Positions 40,495 to 49,947 of a DNA stretch of 64,000 bases are shown one piece after another (position 1 is the stretch's first letter; every line of letters begins with the position of its first letter). A model generated the notes under the pieces. That model made no database searches. It saw nothing but the letters and a program-made list of their open reading frames with translations, and had not been told where the DNA came from. The translations under genes were made by a program, and so were the position numbers. The stretch comes from an uncultured Lachnospiraceae bacterium (lineage in GTDB: Bacteria; Bacillota; Clostridia; Lachnospirales; Lachnospiraceae): the NCBI GenBank assembly GCA_946623875.1, contig CAMORO010000002.1:1-64000 (forward strand), read 5' to 3'.

Positions 40495-41595
40495 ATGGAG
40501 AATGTTATTACTGTAAGTGTACGAAATGTTGCACCTTATGATGTTGTTATAAGAGATGATTTTAAGGAGCTTGGGCCAAGGCTTGAAACGTTGTATGATC
40601 ATGAACGTAAGTTATGCATAATCGCAGACGCAAATGTATCGAAGTTATACGGGGACGTTCTGAAAGAAGAACTTAATAAAACGTATGTAAGTGTTGATAT
40701 CCTATCTCTGGAGCTTGGAGAAGAAAACAAATCACTTGACACTGTTTCTAAGTGCTACACCTTCCTTACAGAACACAGATACAGCAGAAAGGATGCCGTT
40801 ATCGCGCTTGGCGGAGGCATATGCGGTGATGTGGCCGGTTATGTGGCAGCCACCTATATGCGGGGCATAGGCTTTATACAGGTGCCCACAACACTTCTGT
40901 CCATGGTGGATTCAAGCAGCGGCGGTAAGACCGGAGTGAATTTTAAATCCTATAAGAATATGGTCGGCGCTTTTAAGATGCCCGAACTTGTTTATATCAA
41001 TACATCTACATTAAAAACCCTGAATGACAGAGAGTATTCAACCGGAATGGCCGAGATCTTAAAGGCCGGGCTTATAAGGGACGGTATCTTTTACGAATGG
41101 CTCATAAATAACTTTTCGGAGATAAACGACCGTGAAACAGAGTATGTCAATGAAATGATACTTAAGAGTGTCAATATTAAGAGACTATATGTTGAAAAGG
41201 ATCCGTATGAGAAAAATGAACGTGCTATACTTAATTTCGGACATACTGTAGGCCATGCACTTGAGAAATATACAGGGTTTAAATACAGCCACGGCGAATG
41301 TGTAGCACTTGGTTCCGTGGCAGCAGCGTACATTTCATGGAAAAAGGACTTTCTTAGTATGGAAGAGTATTATGAAATACGTGATATGTTTGTTCCCTTT
41401 GGACTCCCGATATCCATACAGGATATAGATATTGAAAAGATAATTGAATATTTAAGATCGGATAAGAAGAACAGCGAAGGACATATACGTTTTATCCTCC
41501 TTAAAAAGATCGGTAAGGGCATAATATCCGATGAGGTAACTGAGGACGAGATAAGAGAGGCTGTCAGACAGATTGTGTACGATCCAAATGAATAA
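40495..41595 (+). CDS. aroB: 3-dehydroquinate synthase
   Basis: IALGGGICGDVAGYVAATYMRGIGFIQVPTTLLSMVDSSSGGKTGVN; NFGHTVGHALEK. Start moved to ATG 40495, after the terminator. Confidence 0.95.
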   Translation: MENVITVSVRNVAPYDVVIRDDFKELGPRLETLYDHERKLCIIADANVSKLYGDVLKEELNKTYVSVDILSLELGEENKSLDTVSKCYTFLTEHRYSRKDAVIALGGGICGDVAGYVAATYMRGIGFIQVPTTLLSMVDSSSGGKTGVNFKSYKNMVGAFKMPELVYINTSTLKTLNDREYSTGMAEILKAGLIRDGIFYEWLINNFSEINDRETEYVNEMILKSVNIKRLYVEKDPYEKNERAILNFGHTVGHALEKYTGFKYSHGECVALGSVAAAYISWKKDFLSMEEYYEIRDMFVPFGLPISIQDIDIEKIIEYLRSDKKNSEGHIRFILLKKIGKGIISDEVTEDEIREAVRQIVYDPNE

Positions 41596-41600
41596 ATAAA

Positions 41601-41745
41601 TGTAACTATTCAGAACAGGCTCAAAATACTTCGTATTTTTCGCTGCTTTGGATTCATCCAATACATAAATTTATAAAATATGCCCCTTACAAGCAAGCTT
41701 GACGGTTCATATTTTAAAATTTATGTGCTGTTCTGAATAGTTACA
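41601..41745. repeat. 145 bp nested inverted-repeat element (MITE-like or structured RNA), unclassified
   Basis: 18-nt perfect terminal inverted repeat TGTAACTATTCAGAACAG (41601-41618 / 41728-41745); internal CATAAATTT(A)TAAAATATG (41664-41682) vs CATATTTTAAAATTTATG (41708-41725); small hairpins 41623-41639 and 41648-41661. Confidence 0.8.
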
Positions 41746-41771
41746 AATAAACTATGATTAAAGAGGTTGAT

Positions 41772-42311
41772 ATGAATAAGAAACTACGTTTATTAGCAGA
41801 CTTGATCGCTGTGATGATCCTGGTGGCCATCGACCAGCTCACGAAGTCATATGCCGTTAATTCCCTCAAAGACAAAACGCCGGTTATTTTAATCAGGGGC
41901 GTACTGCAGTTGTACTATCTGCCAAACGGAAATACAGGTGCGGCTTTTGGAATTCTTTCCGGTCACAGGGTGTTATTTTTATTGATAGCCACTCTTGTCG
42001 TTGGTGTTATTGTATACGCTCTTATCAGTATCCCGGATCAGAAAAGATTTGTTATTTTACGCGTATTGCTTGTGTTTATCGCGGCCGGAGGGATAGGCAA
42101 CATGATAGACCGCTTTATGCTCGGGTATGTTATTGATTTTATTTATTTCTACCTGATTAACTTTCCGATATTCAATGTTGCGGACTGTTATGTAACAGTC
42201 GCTACCATATCGGTTGCCCTGCTGATACTGTTTAGATATAAGGATGAGGATTTTAAGCTCCTGGAGAAAGAATTAAAGTTTAAAAAGAAACGGGAGCAGG
42301 ATAATGAATGA
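41772..42311 (+). CDS. lspA: Lipoprotein signal peptidase II
   Basis: IDQLTKSYAV; YLPNGNTGAAFGIL; GGIGNMIDRFMLGYVIDFI; FNVADCYVT. ATG 41772 preferred over 41754 by RBS. Confidence 0.93.
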   Translation: MNKKLRLLADLIAVMILVAIDQLTKSYAVNSLKDKTPVILIRGVLQLYYLPNGNTGAAFGILSGHRVLFLLIATLVVGVIVYALISIPDQKRFVILRVLLVFIAAGGIGNMIDRFMLGYVIDFIYFYLINFPIFNVADCYVTVATISVALLILFRYKDEDFKLLEKELKFKKKREQDNE

Positions 42312-43212
42312 TTACGGCTTCATATGTCAGGATGAACAGAAAGATCTCAGGATAGACAGATGCATAGCGGACATGTATGAGGACATTTCACGATCATACA
42401 TTCAGAAGCTTATAAAGGACGGAGCTGTTTTTGTAAATGATAAGGCTGTCAAGGCAAGCTACAGAGTATCGCTCGGGGACCGTATAAGCTTCAGTGCGCC
42501 CGAAGCCTGCATTCCGGATATTGTTCCCGAAGATATTCCTCTTGACATACTGTATGAAGATGATGATGTACTGGTTGTGAACAAGCCCAAGGGAATGGTA
42601 GTACACCCGGCTTTTGGACATTACAGCGGCACACTTGTAAATGCTCTTATGTATCATTGCCGTGACAGTCTGTCGGGAATAAACGGGGTTATGCGTCCCG
42701 GGATAGTTCACCGCATCGATATGGATACAACAGGTGCCTTACTTGTATGTAAAAATGATAAGGCACATCTTGCAATAGCCGGGCAGCTTAGAGAGCACAC
42801 GGTAAACAGAGTGTATACGACTCTTGTTCACGGTGTTATAAAGGATGAAGAGGGAAGGATAGAAGCACCTATAGGCAGAAGTGAAAAAGACCGTAAGAAA
42901 ATGGCTGTGAATTACCGCACAGGTAAAGAGGCCGTAACCAATTATAAGGTAATTAAGCGTTTCGACAAATATACACTTCTTGAATGCAGGCTTGAAACAG
43001 GAAGGACCCATCAGATACGTGTGCATCTTAGCAGTATCGGATATCCTGTGGTCGGAGATGAGCTGTACTGTTCTTTGAAACCGCCCTGTAAGCTAAAAGG
43101 TCAGACACTTCATGCGGGTATTATCGGCTTTATTCATCCGACATCAAATGAATATATGGAATTTTGTGCACCATTACCCGAATATTTTAAAGAATTGCTC
43201 AATAAACTGTAA
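42304..43212 (+). CDS. rluD: Pseudouridine synthase, RluD-like
   Basis: S4 domain; LVVNKPKGMVVHPAFGHYSGTLVNAL; GIVHRIDMDTTGALLVCK; ETGRTHQIRVHLSSIGYPVVGDELY. Confidence 0.94.
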   Translation: MNDYGFICQDEQKDLRIDRCIADMYEDISRSYIQKLIKDGAVFVNDKAVKASYRVSLGDRISFSAPEACIPDIVPEDIPLDILYEDDDVLVVNKPKGMVVHPAFGHYSGTLVNALMYHCRDSLSGINGVMRPGIVHRIDMDTTGALLVCKNDKAHLAIAGQLREHTVNRVYTTLVHGVIKDEEGRIEAPIGRSEKDRKKMAVNYRTGKEAVTNYKVIKRFDKYTLLECRLETGRTHQIRVHLSSIGYPVVGDELYCSLKPPCKLKGQTLHAGIIGFIHPTSNEYMEFCAPLPEYFKELLNKL

Positions 43213-43314
43213 CAATTTATCTCAAATTGGTGTATACTATAAATGTTAAATATTCAGGATTTGTTTTAGCCTGTTCTGAATATTAATAATGTAGTCAAAT
43301 CCACGGGAGGCTGT

Positions 43315-43938
43315 ATGAATACAATAATCACAGTAGGACGTCAGTTTGGCAGCGGTGGACGTGAAATAGGTGAAAAGCTTGCATCCAGATACGATATAAA
43401 GTTCTATGACAAGGATCTGCTTAAACGTGCAGCAAAAGAGAGCGGAATATGTACCGAGCTTTTTGAGAATAATGATGAGAAACCTACCGGAAGCTTTCTG
43501 TACAATCTGGTTACCGATACCTATTCATACGGTTATTCTTCTCCGTATGTTGAAATGCCGTTAAGCCACAAGGTTTTTCTTGCTCAATTCGATGCCATAA
43601 AGAAGATAGCGCAGGAAGGTCCGTGTGTCATAGTCGGAAGGTGTGCCGATTATGCTCTTGCAGAACTGAAAAACTGTCTTCATGTCTTTATTAATGCTCC
43701 TATAGAGGATCGTATTGAAAGAATTTCTGCCAAATATCCCGATATAAACGATCCCTCCAAAGTCAGGGATATGATCAACAAGACTGATAAGGCACGCTCC
43801 AATTATTATAATTATTATTCATCAAAGAAATGGGGCAGAGCTGCTTCCTATGATCTGTGTATTAACAGCAGTATACTCGGGATTGACGGGACTGTGGATC
43901 TTATTTCCGGATTTGTTGACAGGTTTGAAAACAAGTAA
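43315..43938 (+). CDS. Cytidylate kinase-like family protein
   Basis: IITVGRQFGSGGREIGEKLASRYDIKFYDKDLL; IVGRCADYAL; NYYNYYSSKKWG. Confidence 0.9.
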   Translation: MNTIITVGRQFGSGGREIGEKLASRYDIKFYDKDLLKRAAKESGICTELFENNDEKPTGSFLYNLVTDTYSYGYSSPYVEMPLSHKVFLAQFDAIKKIAQEGPCVIVGRCADYALAELKNCLHVFINAPIEDRIERISAKYPDINDPSKVRDMINKTDKARSNYYNYYSSKKWGRAASYDLCINSSILGIDGTVDLISGFVDRFENK

Positions 43939-43944
43939 AGATTT

Positions 43945-45345
43945 ATGAAGAAGATTAATAAAAAATACATTCAAATAGCTGTTCTGGCATTACTTGTGGT
44001 ATGCATAAGTCTTGCGTTTAATCATTTATTGACCAATCTGTCACTGCCGGATAATGCGAGAGTGGATATGTCAAAGGTTATGCTCCCGATCATAGACGGA
44101 TGCGCACTTGCATATTTCTTGAATCCGCTGCTAATTAAGATAGAAACACGTCTTATGATTCCTTTAACGAAAAAAATAAAGATGAAGGATACTCCTGCCA
44201 ATAAAAACAGGATCAGAGGCTTCAGTATAGCAATAACACTGATAGTATTTCTTTGGATAGTGGCTGGTCTTATACTTCTCATAGTTCCCCAGCTTCTTGA
44301 CAGTGTTCAGAGTATCGTTACCAGATTTCCGTTTTATGTATCATCTTTTAATCGCTGGAGTGATCAGTTTCTTGTCCGTTATCCCCAGCTTCGTGAGGTT
44401 ATTGACAATTATTGGGAAAACATCACGGATTATTCGATAAAAGAAATACTTCCAAAGGTACAGGGGCTTATTTCTTCACTTTCTTCAACGGTCGTGGGAA
44501 GTATGTGGGGGCTTGTGGTCTTCATCTTTAAGCTCATTATAGGGATCATTCTGTCTGTGTATCTGCTCTTCAATAAGGAGACGCACGGAGCCCAGGCCAA
44601 AAAGGTAGCATATTCCCTGTTCAGTGAGGAGAGGGCAAACAATCTTATAAACAATACAAGATTTGCGCATCGTACCTTCGGTGGTTTTATTTCGGGAAAG
44701 ATTGTTGATTCGCTGATAATCGGTATTCTTTGCTTTATAGGTACGACAGTTATGCAGACACCTTACGCGCTGCTGATCAGTGTGATCGTTGGTGTTACCA
44801 ATATCATTCCGTTCTTCGGACCTTATCTTGGTGCAATACCCAGTGGTTTTATCATTCTTATGATCAATCCGGTGAAGTGTCTGTGGTTCCTTATATTTAT
44901 TCTTATTCTTCAACAGATTGACGGAAATATCATAGGTCCTAAGATCCTTGGGGATTCAACCGGATTATCCAGCTTCTGGGTAATATTTGCGATCACCTTA
45001 TTCGGCGGCATTTTCGGAGTAGTGGGGTGGTTTCTTGGTGTTCCTATTTTCGCCATCATTTATGCGGCGGTCAAAACCTTTATCGATACCCGTCTCGAAC
45101 GAAAGAAGCTACCGAGCGATACATTATACTATATCGGTTCTGATTATCATTCCGATCCTGACAACGCACAGGCCAATTCCGGCGATCAGATCCGTTTCGT
45201 AAGTAAAACCTTTGCGGATGTATCCAGCTACGGAAACAATCTTACAGACGCTACGATGGATCTTGGATTCGATGAATTTGATGAAGAATATGAAACGGAA
45301 AATGATCAAAAATCAGAAGTTTCGGACGCAGGAACGAATGAATGA
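43945..45345 (+). CDS. AI-2E family transporter (PerM-like)
   Basis: 466 aa polytopic; GVTNIIPFFGPYLGAIPSGFIIL; LQQIDGNIIGPKILGDSTGLSSFWVIFAI. Confidence 0.92.
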   Translation: MKKINKKYIQIAVLALLVVCISLAFNHLLTNLSLPDNARVDMSKVMLPIIDGCALAYFLNPLLIKIETRLMIPLTKKIKMKDTPANKNRIRGFSIAITLIVFLWIVAGLILLIVPQLLDSVQSIVTRFPFYVSSFNRWSDQFLVRYPQLREVIDNYWENITDYSIKEILPKVQGLISSLSSTVVGSMWGLVVFIFKLIIGIILSVYLLFNKETHGAQAKKVAYSLFSEERANNLINNTRFAHRTFGGFISGKIVDSLIIGILCFIGTTVMQTPYALLISVIVGVTNIIPFFGPYLGAIPSGFIILMINPVKCLWFLIFILILQQIDGNIIGPKILGDSTGLSSFWVIFAITLFGGIFGVVGWFLGVPIFAIIYAAVKTFIDTRLERKKLPSDTLYYIGSDYHSDPDNAQANSGDQIRFVSKTFADVSSYGNNLTDATMDLGFDEFDEEYETENDQKSEVSDAGTNE

Positions 45346-45414
45346 GCGGTCGGTCGGATGATTTTGGTGTTTTGAGAAGAGTGTATGAATGGATATGTAA
45401 CTATTCGCGAAAGA

Positions 45415-45478
45415 CAACTTTAACGAATAAATAAGAACGAAATATGATTATTTCGTTCTTATTTACTCGTTAAAGTTG
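45415..45478. repeat. 30-bp-arm inverted repeat (one mismatch, 4-nt loop)
   Basis: CAACTTTAACGAATAAATAAGAACGAAATA (45415-45444) TGAT TATTTCGTTCTTATTTACTCGTTAAAGTTG (45449-45478). Confidence 0.9.
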
Positions 45479-45635
45479 GTGATTTATAAATATATAACGC
45501 AATATGTTAATGTTATACTGATTTACTCATTAAAGTTGGTGTTATATAAATATATATCGCAATATGTAATATCGTACTGATTTACCCGTTAAAGTTTATG
45601 TTTTTATAAATATACAACACGCATTTATATTTTAT
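45461..45635. repeat. Three degenerate ~60 bp tandem repeats
   Basis: Units start ATTTACTCGTTAAAGTTGGTG (45461), ATTTACTCATTAAAGTTGGTG (45521), ATTTACCCGTTAAAGTTTATG (45580), each followed by an AT-rich TATAAATATA...CGCA segment. Confidence 0.88.
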
Positions 45636-45644
45636 GAGGGGAAA

Positions 45645-46367
45645 ATGGATTTAAAACGTTTGTTAAGCTATGTTCGTAAGGCTGTCGATGATTATTCTCT
45701 GATCGATGAAGGCGACTGTATTGCTGTCGGAATTTCAGGTGGCAAGGATTCGCTTTCTCTTTTATATGCTCTTAATTCGCTAAAGAGATTCTATCCAAGT
45801 CATTTTGATATAAAGGCTGTAACGGTTGATCTGGGTTTCGGTAATCTTAACCTTGAACCGATTCGCTCTCTATGCGATTTTTTGAACGTTGAATATACAA
45901 TTATCCATACTGAGATCGCTAAAATCGTTTTTGACGAAAGAAAAGAGACAAATCCCTGTTCACTGTGTGCAAAAATGCGAAAGGGAGCTCTTAATGAAGC
46001 AGTTAAGAAAATGGGCTGCAATAAAGTTGCGTATGCACATCATAAGGATGATGTTATTGAAACAATGCTTTTGTCCTTGATTTATGAAGGACGTTTTCAT
46101 ACATTTGCGCCCAAAACATATCTGGATCGTACTGATCTGACCGTTATAAGGCCTTTGCTTTATGTTAAGGAGGCCGACGTCATAGGCTTTGTAAACAAAA
46201 TGAACCTGCCTGTATGCAAGAGTCCATGTCCGGCAGATGGATTTACACGCCGTGAATATGTAAAAAACATATTACGGGATCTTGAAAGGGATAATCACGG
46301 TACATCCGAAAGAATGTTTACGGCTATCATAAACTCAGAAATAAAGGGTTGGAATAAGGATAAATAA
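45645..46367 (+). CDS. TtcA/TtuA-family tRNA thiolation PP-loop ATPase
   Basis: VGISGGKDSLSLLYAL (PP-loop), NPCSLCAKMRKG (CxxC), YAHHKDDVIETMLLSL. Confidence 0.88.
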   Translation: MDLKRLLSYVRKAVDDYSLIDEGDCIAVGISGGKDSLSLLYALNSLKRFYPSHFDIKAVTVDLGFGNLNLEPIRSLCDFLNVEYTIIHTEIAKIVFDERKETNPCSLCAKMRKGALNEAVKKMGCNKVAYAHHKDDVIETMLLSLIYEGRFHTFAPKTYLDRTDLTVIRPLLYVKEADVIGFVNKMNLPVCKSPCPADGFTRREYVKNILRDLERDNHGTSERMFTAIINSEIKGWNKDK

Positions 46368-46371
46368 ATCG

Positions 46372-47913
46372 TTAATTTATCTTAATCACTTTTCTGTCTT
46401 CAAGATTTTTTATTACAAATATAGTACAGATAGTCAGTGCGATTCCTATAGGAAGGCTTATATACCAGTGTTTTATAAAACCGGATATTATATATGTAAC
46501 AAGGGAAAGTCCTGCTGCTGTCATTGCATAAGGAAGCTGGGTTGATACATGCTGTATATGATTGCACTGTGCACCGGCACTTGCCATGATGGTTGTATCA
46601 GAGATCGGGGAACAGTGATCACCGCATACGGCTCCGGCCATGCATGCTGATATGGCAATTATCATAAGCTCATTGGACATATCCCCTCCGAAAACATTAA
46701 CCACTATAGGAATAAGTATACCGAATGTTCCCCAGGATGTTCCGGTTGCGAACGCAAGAAAGGTTCCCACAATAAATACGATCGCAGGAAGAAGCCCCAT
46801 AAGAGCCCTGTTGTCTGCAATATTCTCAACAAGACCTGCCACATAATCGGCGGCACCCAGAGAATCCGTCATTGCCTTAAGTGTCCATGCGAAGGTCAAT
46901 ATCAGTATTGCCGGTACCATACTGTTAAAACCCTTGGGTAAAGCATCCATGCATTGTCTGAAGCTTAGTACCTTTGTCGCGATCATAAATATCACCGTAA
47001 TGATAAGAGCCGAAACCGAGCCGTATACAAGACCTACCGATGCATCCGAATTTGAAAATGCATCAACAAAACTCTCTCCCTCAAAGAAGCCGCCTGTATA
47101 GATCATTCCGATAATACAGCTAATGAGAAGTACGAGAATAGGTACAATAAGATGAATGATCCTGCCTTCGGATTTACTTATGGTAGAGGCTTTCATATCC
47201 ACACCTGTGACGTCCTGTTTCGAACCATCTTCATCTTCTTTCCTGATATTTGTATCCATGTTTGAAGCCCTTTTCATGGGACCGAAATCCACATCCTTAA
47301 GAGACAGTGTAAACATCATTACAATCGTCAGAAGCGCATAGAAATTATACGGTATGGCACGCACAAACAGAGTCAGTCCGTTGGCTCCGTCAACAAAACC
47401 GGTAACAGCGGCTGCCCATGATGAAATGGGAGCGATTATACATACCGGCGCTGCCGTTGCATCAATGAGATATGCCAGCTTGGCACGTGAAATATTGTGC
47501 TTATCGGCAACAGGCCTCATTACAGAGCCAACTGTAAGACAGTTGAAATAATCATCAATAAATATCAGCATTCCCAGTATTATCGTTGCGATCTGCGCGC
47601 CTGTTCTGGTCTTCACATGCTCGCCGGACCATTTGCCGAAGGCGGCTGATCCTCCCGCGTTGTTCATAAGCATTACCATGGTTCCGAGAACAACAAGGAA
47701 AATCAGGATCCCGACATTCCATGGATCGGAAAGCTGGGTTATCATACCGTCTACAAAAACATGCTCCATGGTGGCAGAGAAATTAAAACCCGAATACAGC
47801 ACGCCTCCTGCCAGAATACCCACAAAAAGGGAAGCATAGACTTCCTTGGTTATAAGGGCCAGTGCTATGGCTATAATAGCCGGCATTAATGACCAAAAAG
47901 TGTTTGCAAACAT
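46372..47913 (-). CDS. nhaC: Na+/H+ antiporter NhaC family protein
   Basis: 513 aa polytopic; GGVLYSGFNF, IFIDDYFNCLTVGSVMRPVADKHNISRAKLAYLIDATAAPVCIIAPISSWAA, GDHCSPISDTTIMASAGAQCNH. Confidence 0.92.
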   Translation of the reverse strand: MFANTFWSLMPAIIAIALALITKEVYASLFVGILAGGVLYSGFNFSATMEHVFVDGMITQLSDPWNVGILIFLVVLGTMVMLMNNAGGSAAFGKWSGEHVKTRTGAQIATIILGMLIFIDDYFNCLTVGSVMRPVADKHNISRAKLAYLIDATAAPVCIIAPISSWAAAVTGFVDGANGLTLFVRAIPYNFYALLTIVMMFTLSLKDVDFGPMKRASNMDTNIRKEDEDGSKQDVTGVDMKASTISKSEGRIIHLIVPILVLLISCIIGMIYTGGFFEGESFVDAFSNSDASVGLVYGSVSALIITVIFMIATKVLSFRQCMDALPKGFNSMVPAILILTFAWTLKAMTDSLGAADYVAGLVENIADNRALMGLLPAIVFIVGTFLAFATGTSWGTFGILIPIVVNVFGGDMSNELMIIAISACMAGAVCGDHCSPISDTTIMASAGAQCNHIQHVSTQLPYAMTAAGLSLVTYIISGFIKHWYISLPIGIALTICTIFVIKNLEDRKVIKIN

Positions 47914-47927
47914 GAATTAACCCTCCT

Positions 47928-48995
47928 TTACAGTTCCATGGCAATGTTGTATACTTCGGGATTTAGCTCCTTAATATAATCCATATGCTCATTTAAAAGC
48001 TCTATATTATTGTCATACTCGGTGTGATAATACTTTATAAGATTGTAGAAGGCCCATGCCGAGTCCGGTGTTAGATAAACGGTTGCCTTGCCGAAATATT
48101 CACGTGCAGCAGCTCTGTCCGTAAACTCCTTTAATACTGTCCTGCCATTCCTGCCGATCACTTCTCCGGTCATATAAAAAAGCCCCAGTCTGTTGGCAGC
48201 GTATGGCTCAAATCTGTCAGCCGAGAGCTTAAGATATCTGACATAGCTGTCTACGGCCTCTTTAAGAGTATCCTTCTCCCCTGTTTCGTACAGTGCGATT
48301 ATCCTGTCTGCTTCTTTAAGAGCAAGATTGTTGGAGGCATACACATATCCTTCTTTGGCCGCTTCCTTATAAAACAGCTCCGACGCATCACAGCATGCAT
48401 TCATGCTGTCAAGTGCTCCCTCCTTAACATATATACCGGCATAATCCTTACCCTCGATACATTCGGAAAATGTATGCTTAAGAAGGTCAAACATTTCCTT
48501 ATCATTACCTGCTTCGTAAAGGATCCGTCCAATAAGATTAAGTGCTCCCGGGATCATAACATATTCAAGAGCACAGCAGAGCAGTTCAACAGACAAAGAC
48601 ATCCTCTCTCCTGTCTTCATTACTTCTATAACGGGTATTTCCTCACAATCCTTTATAAATGAGCTGCGTCTGTAATTTACAAGACAGAAAGCGATCATCC
48701 AGTAGGACAAAGGATAGGCGCTTGATCCAAAAGACCATTTACCGTCTGTATTCACTCTGACATCTGCTGCTTCCAAATACAGTCCGAAAGCTTCCCTGTA
48801 AGCATTCCTGCGTAAAATCCTCTTATAAAAAAGCATGTCGGCGTACATTTTCATAGCAACTCTGTTACCGTTTTGCGCCATGATCATTATCTCTCTTTCG
48901 GCAGTATGTGAAGCTGTCCCGTATTTTTTGTATACTTTCTCGGTATACTCATCCATATCCCTAAGATACTGATCATCATATCTGAAGTTCACCAT
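47928..48995 (-). CDS. Sel1/TPR-repeat-type protein of unknown function
   Basis: 355 aa helical-repeat composition; overlaps the downstream end of the EamA gene. Confidence 0.55.
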   Translation of the reverse strand: MVNFRYDDQYLRDMDEYTEKVYKKYGTASHTAEREIMIMAQNGNRVAMKMYADMLFYKRILRRNAYREAFGLYLEAADVRVNTDGKWSFGSSAYPLSYWMIAFCLVNYRRSSFIKDCEEIPVIEVMKTGERMSLSVELLCCALEYVMIPGALNLIGRILYEAGNDKEMFDLLKHTFSECIEGKDYAGIYVKEGALDSMNACCDASELFYKEAAKEGYVYASNNLALKEADRIIALYETGEKDTLKEAVDSYVRYLKLSADRFEPYAANRLGLFYMTGEVIGRNGRTVLKEFTDRAAAREYFGKATVYLTPDSAWAFYNLIKYYHTEYDNNIELLNEHMDYIKELNPEVYNIAMEL

Positions 48996-49932
48996 CGGGT
49001 TGCTCCTCCTTTTTTACTTTATGAAGCGATTTATCCGGAAGCGGTATCTGAACCAGTATTATGGCAACAAACATGACAACGCATCCGATACTTTCCCTGA
49101 AGCTCATTTTTTCATGAAGCATAAGAGCACCGCCGAGTACTGCAAATACTGCTTCAAAGCTCATTATCAGTGAAGCGGGAGTCGGATCTGTAAATCTCTG
49201 CCCCACCATCTGAAGCGTATATCCCATTCCACCTGATACAAGACCGCAATACAATATAGGTATTATTGCTGTCTTAATGCTGATAAGTGAAGGTGTTTCA
49301 AGGACAAACGCAAGTATTCCCGTAATGACCGAAGCAACCGCAAACTGTATTGCCGATATGGTGACAGGATTGCCTCTTGACGCAAAATGATCACAACACA
49401 GAATATGCCCGCTGTACAAAAGCGCGCAGATACACATAAGTGCATCGCCCTTTGTCAGTATAAGCTTCTGCGTAACACATAAAAGATACATACCGCCGAC
49501 TCCGAGGATAACTGCTTTCCATACCAGCCAGGTATTTCTCTTTTTGAACAGAATATAATTGATGATCGGTACAAACAGCATATACATAGCTGTTATGAAG
49601 CCTGCTTTGCCTGCAGTTGTATACACTATTCCCGTCTGTTGGAAAAGCGTGGCAAAAGAAAGGAAAACACCACAGTAAATACCTCCAAGTAAAGTATATT
49701 TCCTGTGTGCGGCTCTTACTTCGTCGGTCATTCCCGAAATATTTCGTTCAACCTTTTTACTGAGTATCCATGCAACCACACCGACTGCTATTGCGGATAT
49801 GATCATTCTTGAAACCGTAAACGTGACGGGACCGATACTCTCCATACCGACACGCTGCCAGGAAAATCCCAATCCCCAGATCACTGAAGTAAATATCAGG
49901 ATTGTATTTCCGAGCAATTTTGTTTTGTTCAT
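48976..49932 (-). CDS. DMT/EamA family transporter
   Basis: 318 aa, ~10 TM; LIFTSVIWGLGFSWQRVGME, FEAVFAVLGGALMLHEKMSFRESIGCVVMFVAIILVQ. Confidence 0.92.
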   Translation of the reverse strand: MNKTKLLGNTILIFTSVIWGLGFSWQRVGMESIGPVTFTVSRMIISAIAVGVVAWILSKKVERNISGMTDEVRAAHRKYTLLGGIYCGVFLSFATLFQQTGIVYTTAGKAGFITAMYMLFVPIINYILFKKRNTWLVWKAVILGVGGMYLLCVTQKLILTKGDALMCICALLYSGHILCCDHFASRGNPVTISAIQFAVASVITGILAFVLETPSLISIKTAIIPILYCGLVSGGMGYTLQMVGQRFTDPTPASLIMSFEAVFAVLGGALMLHEKMSFRESIGCVVMFVAIILVQIPLPDKSLHKVKKEEQPDGELQI

Positions 49933-49947
49933 TGAATCCTTACTACC

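Noticed and set aside
45461-45635. CRISPR-like array
   Set aside because: Repeats are directly adjacent ~60 bp degenerate units without unique spacers, and no cas genes are present.
46368-46371. Bidirectional terminator between ttcA-like gene and nhaC
   Set aside because: The two stop codons are only 4 nt apart and no convincing hairpin with T-run is seen there.
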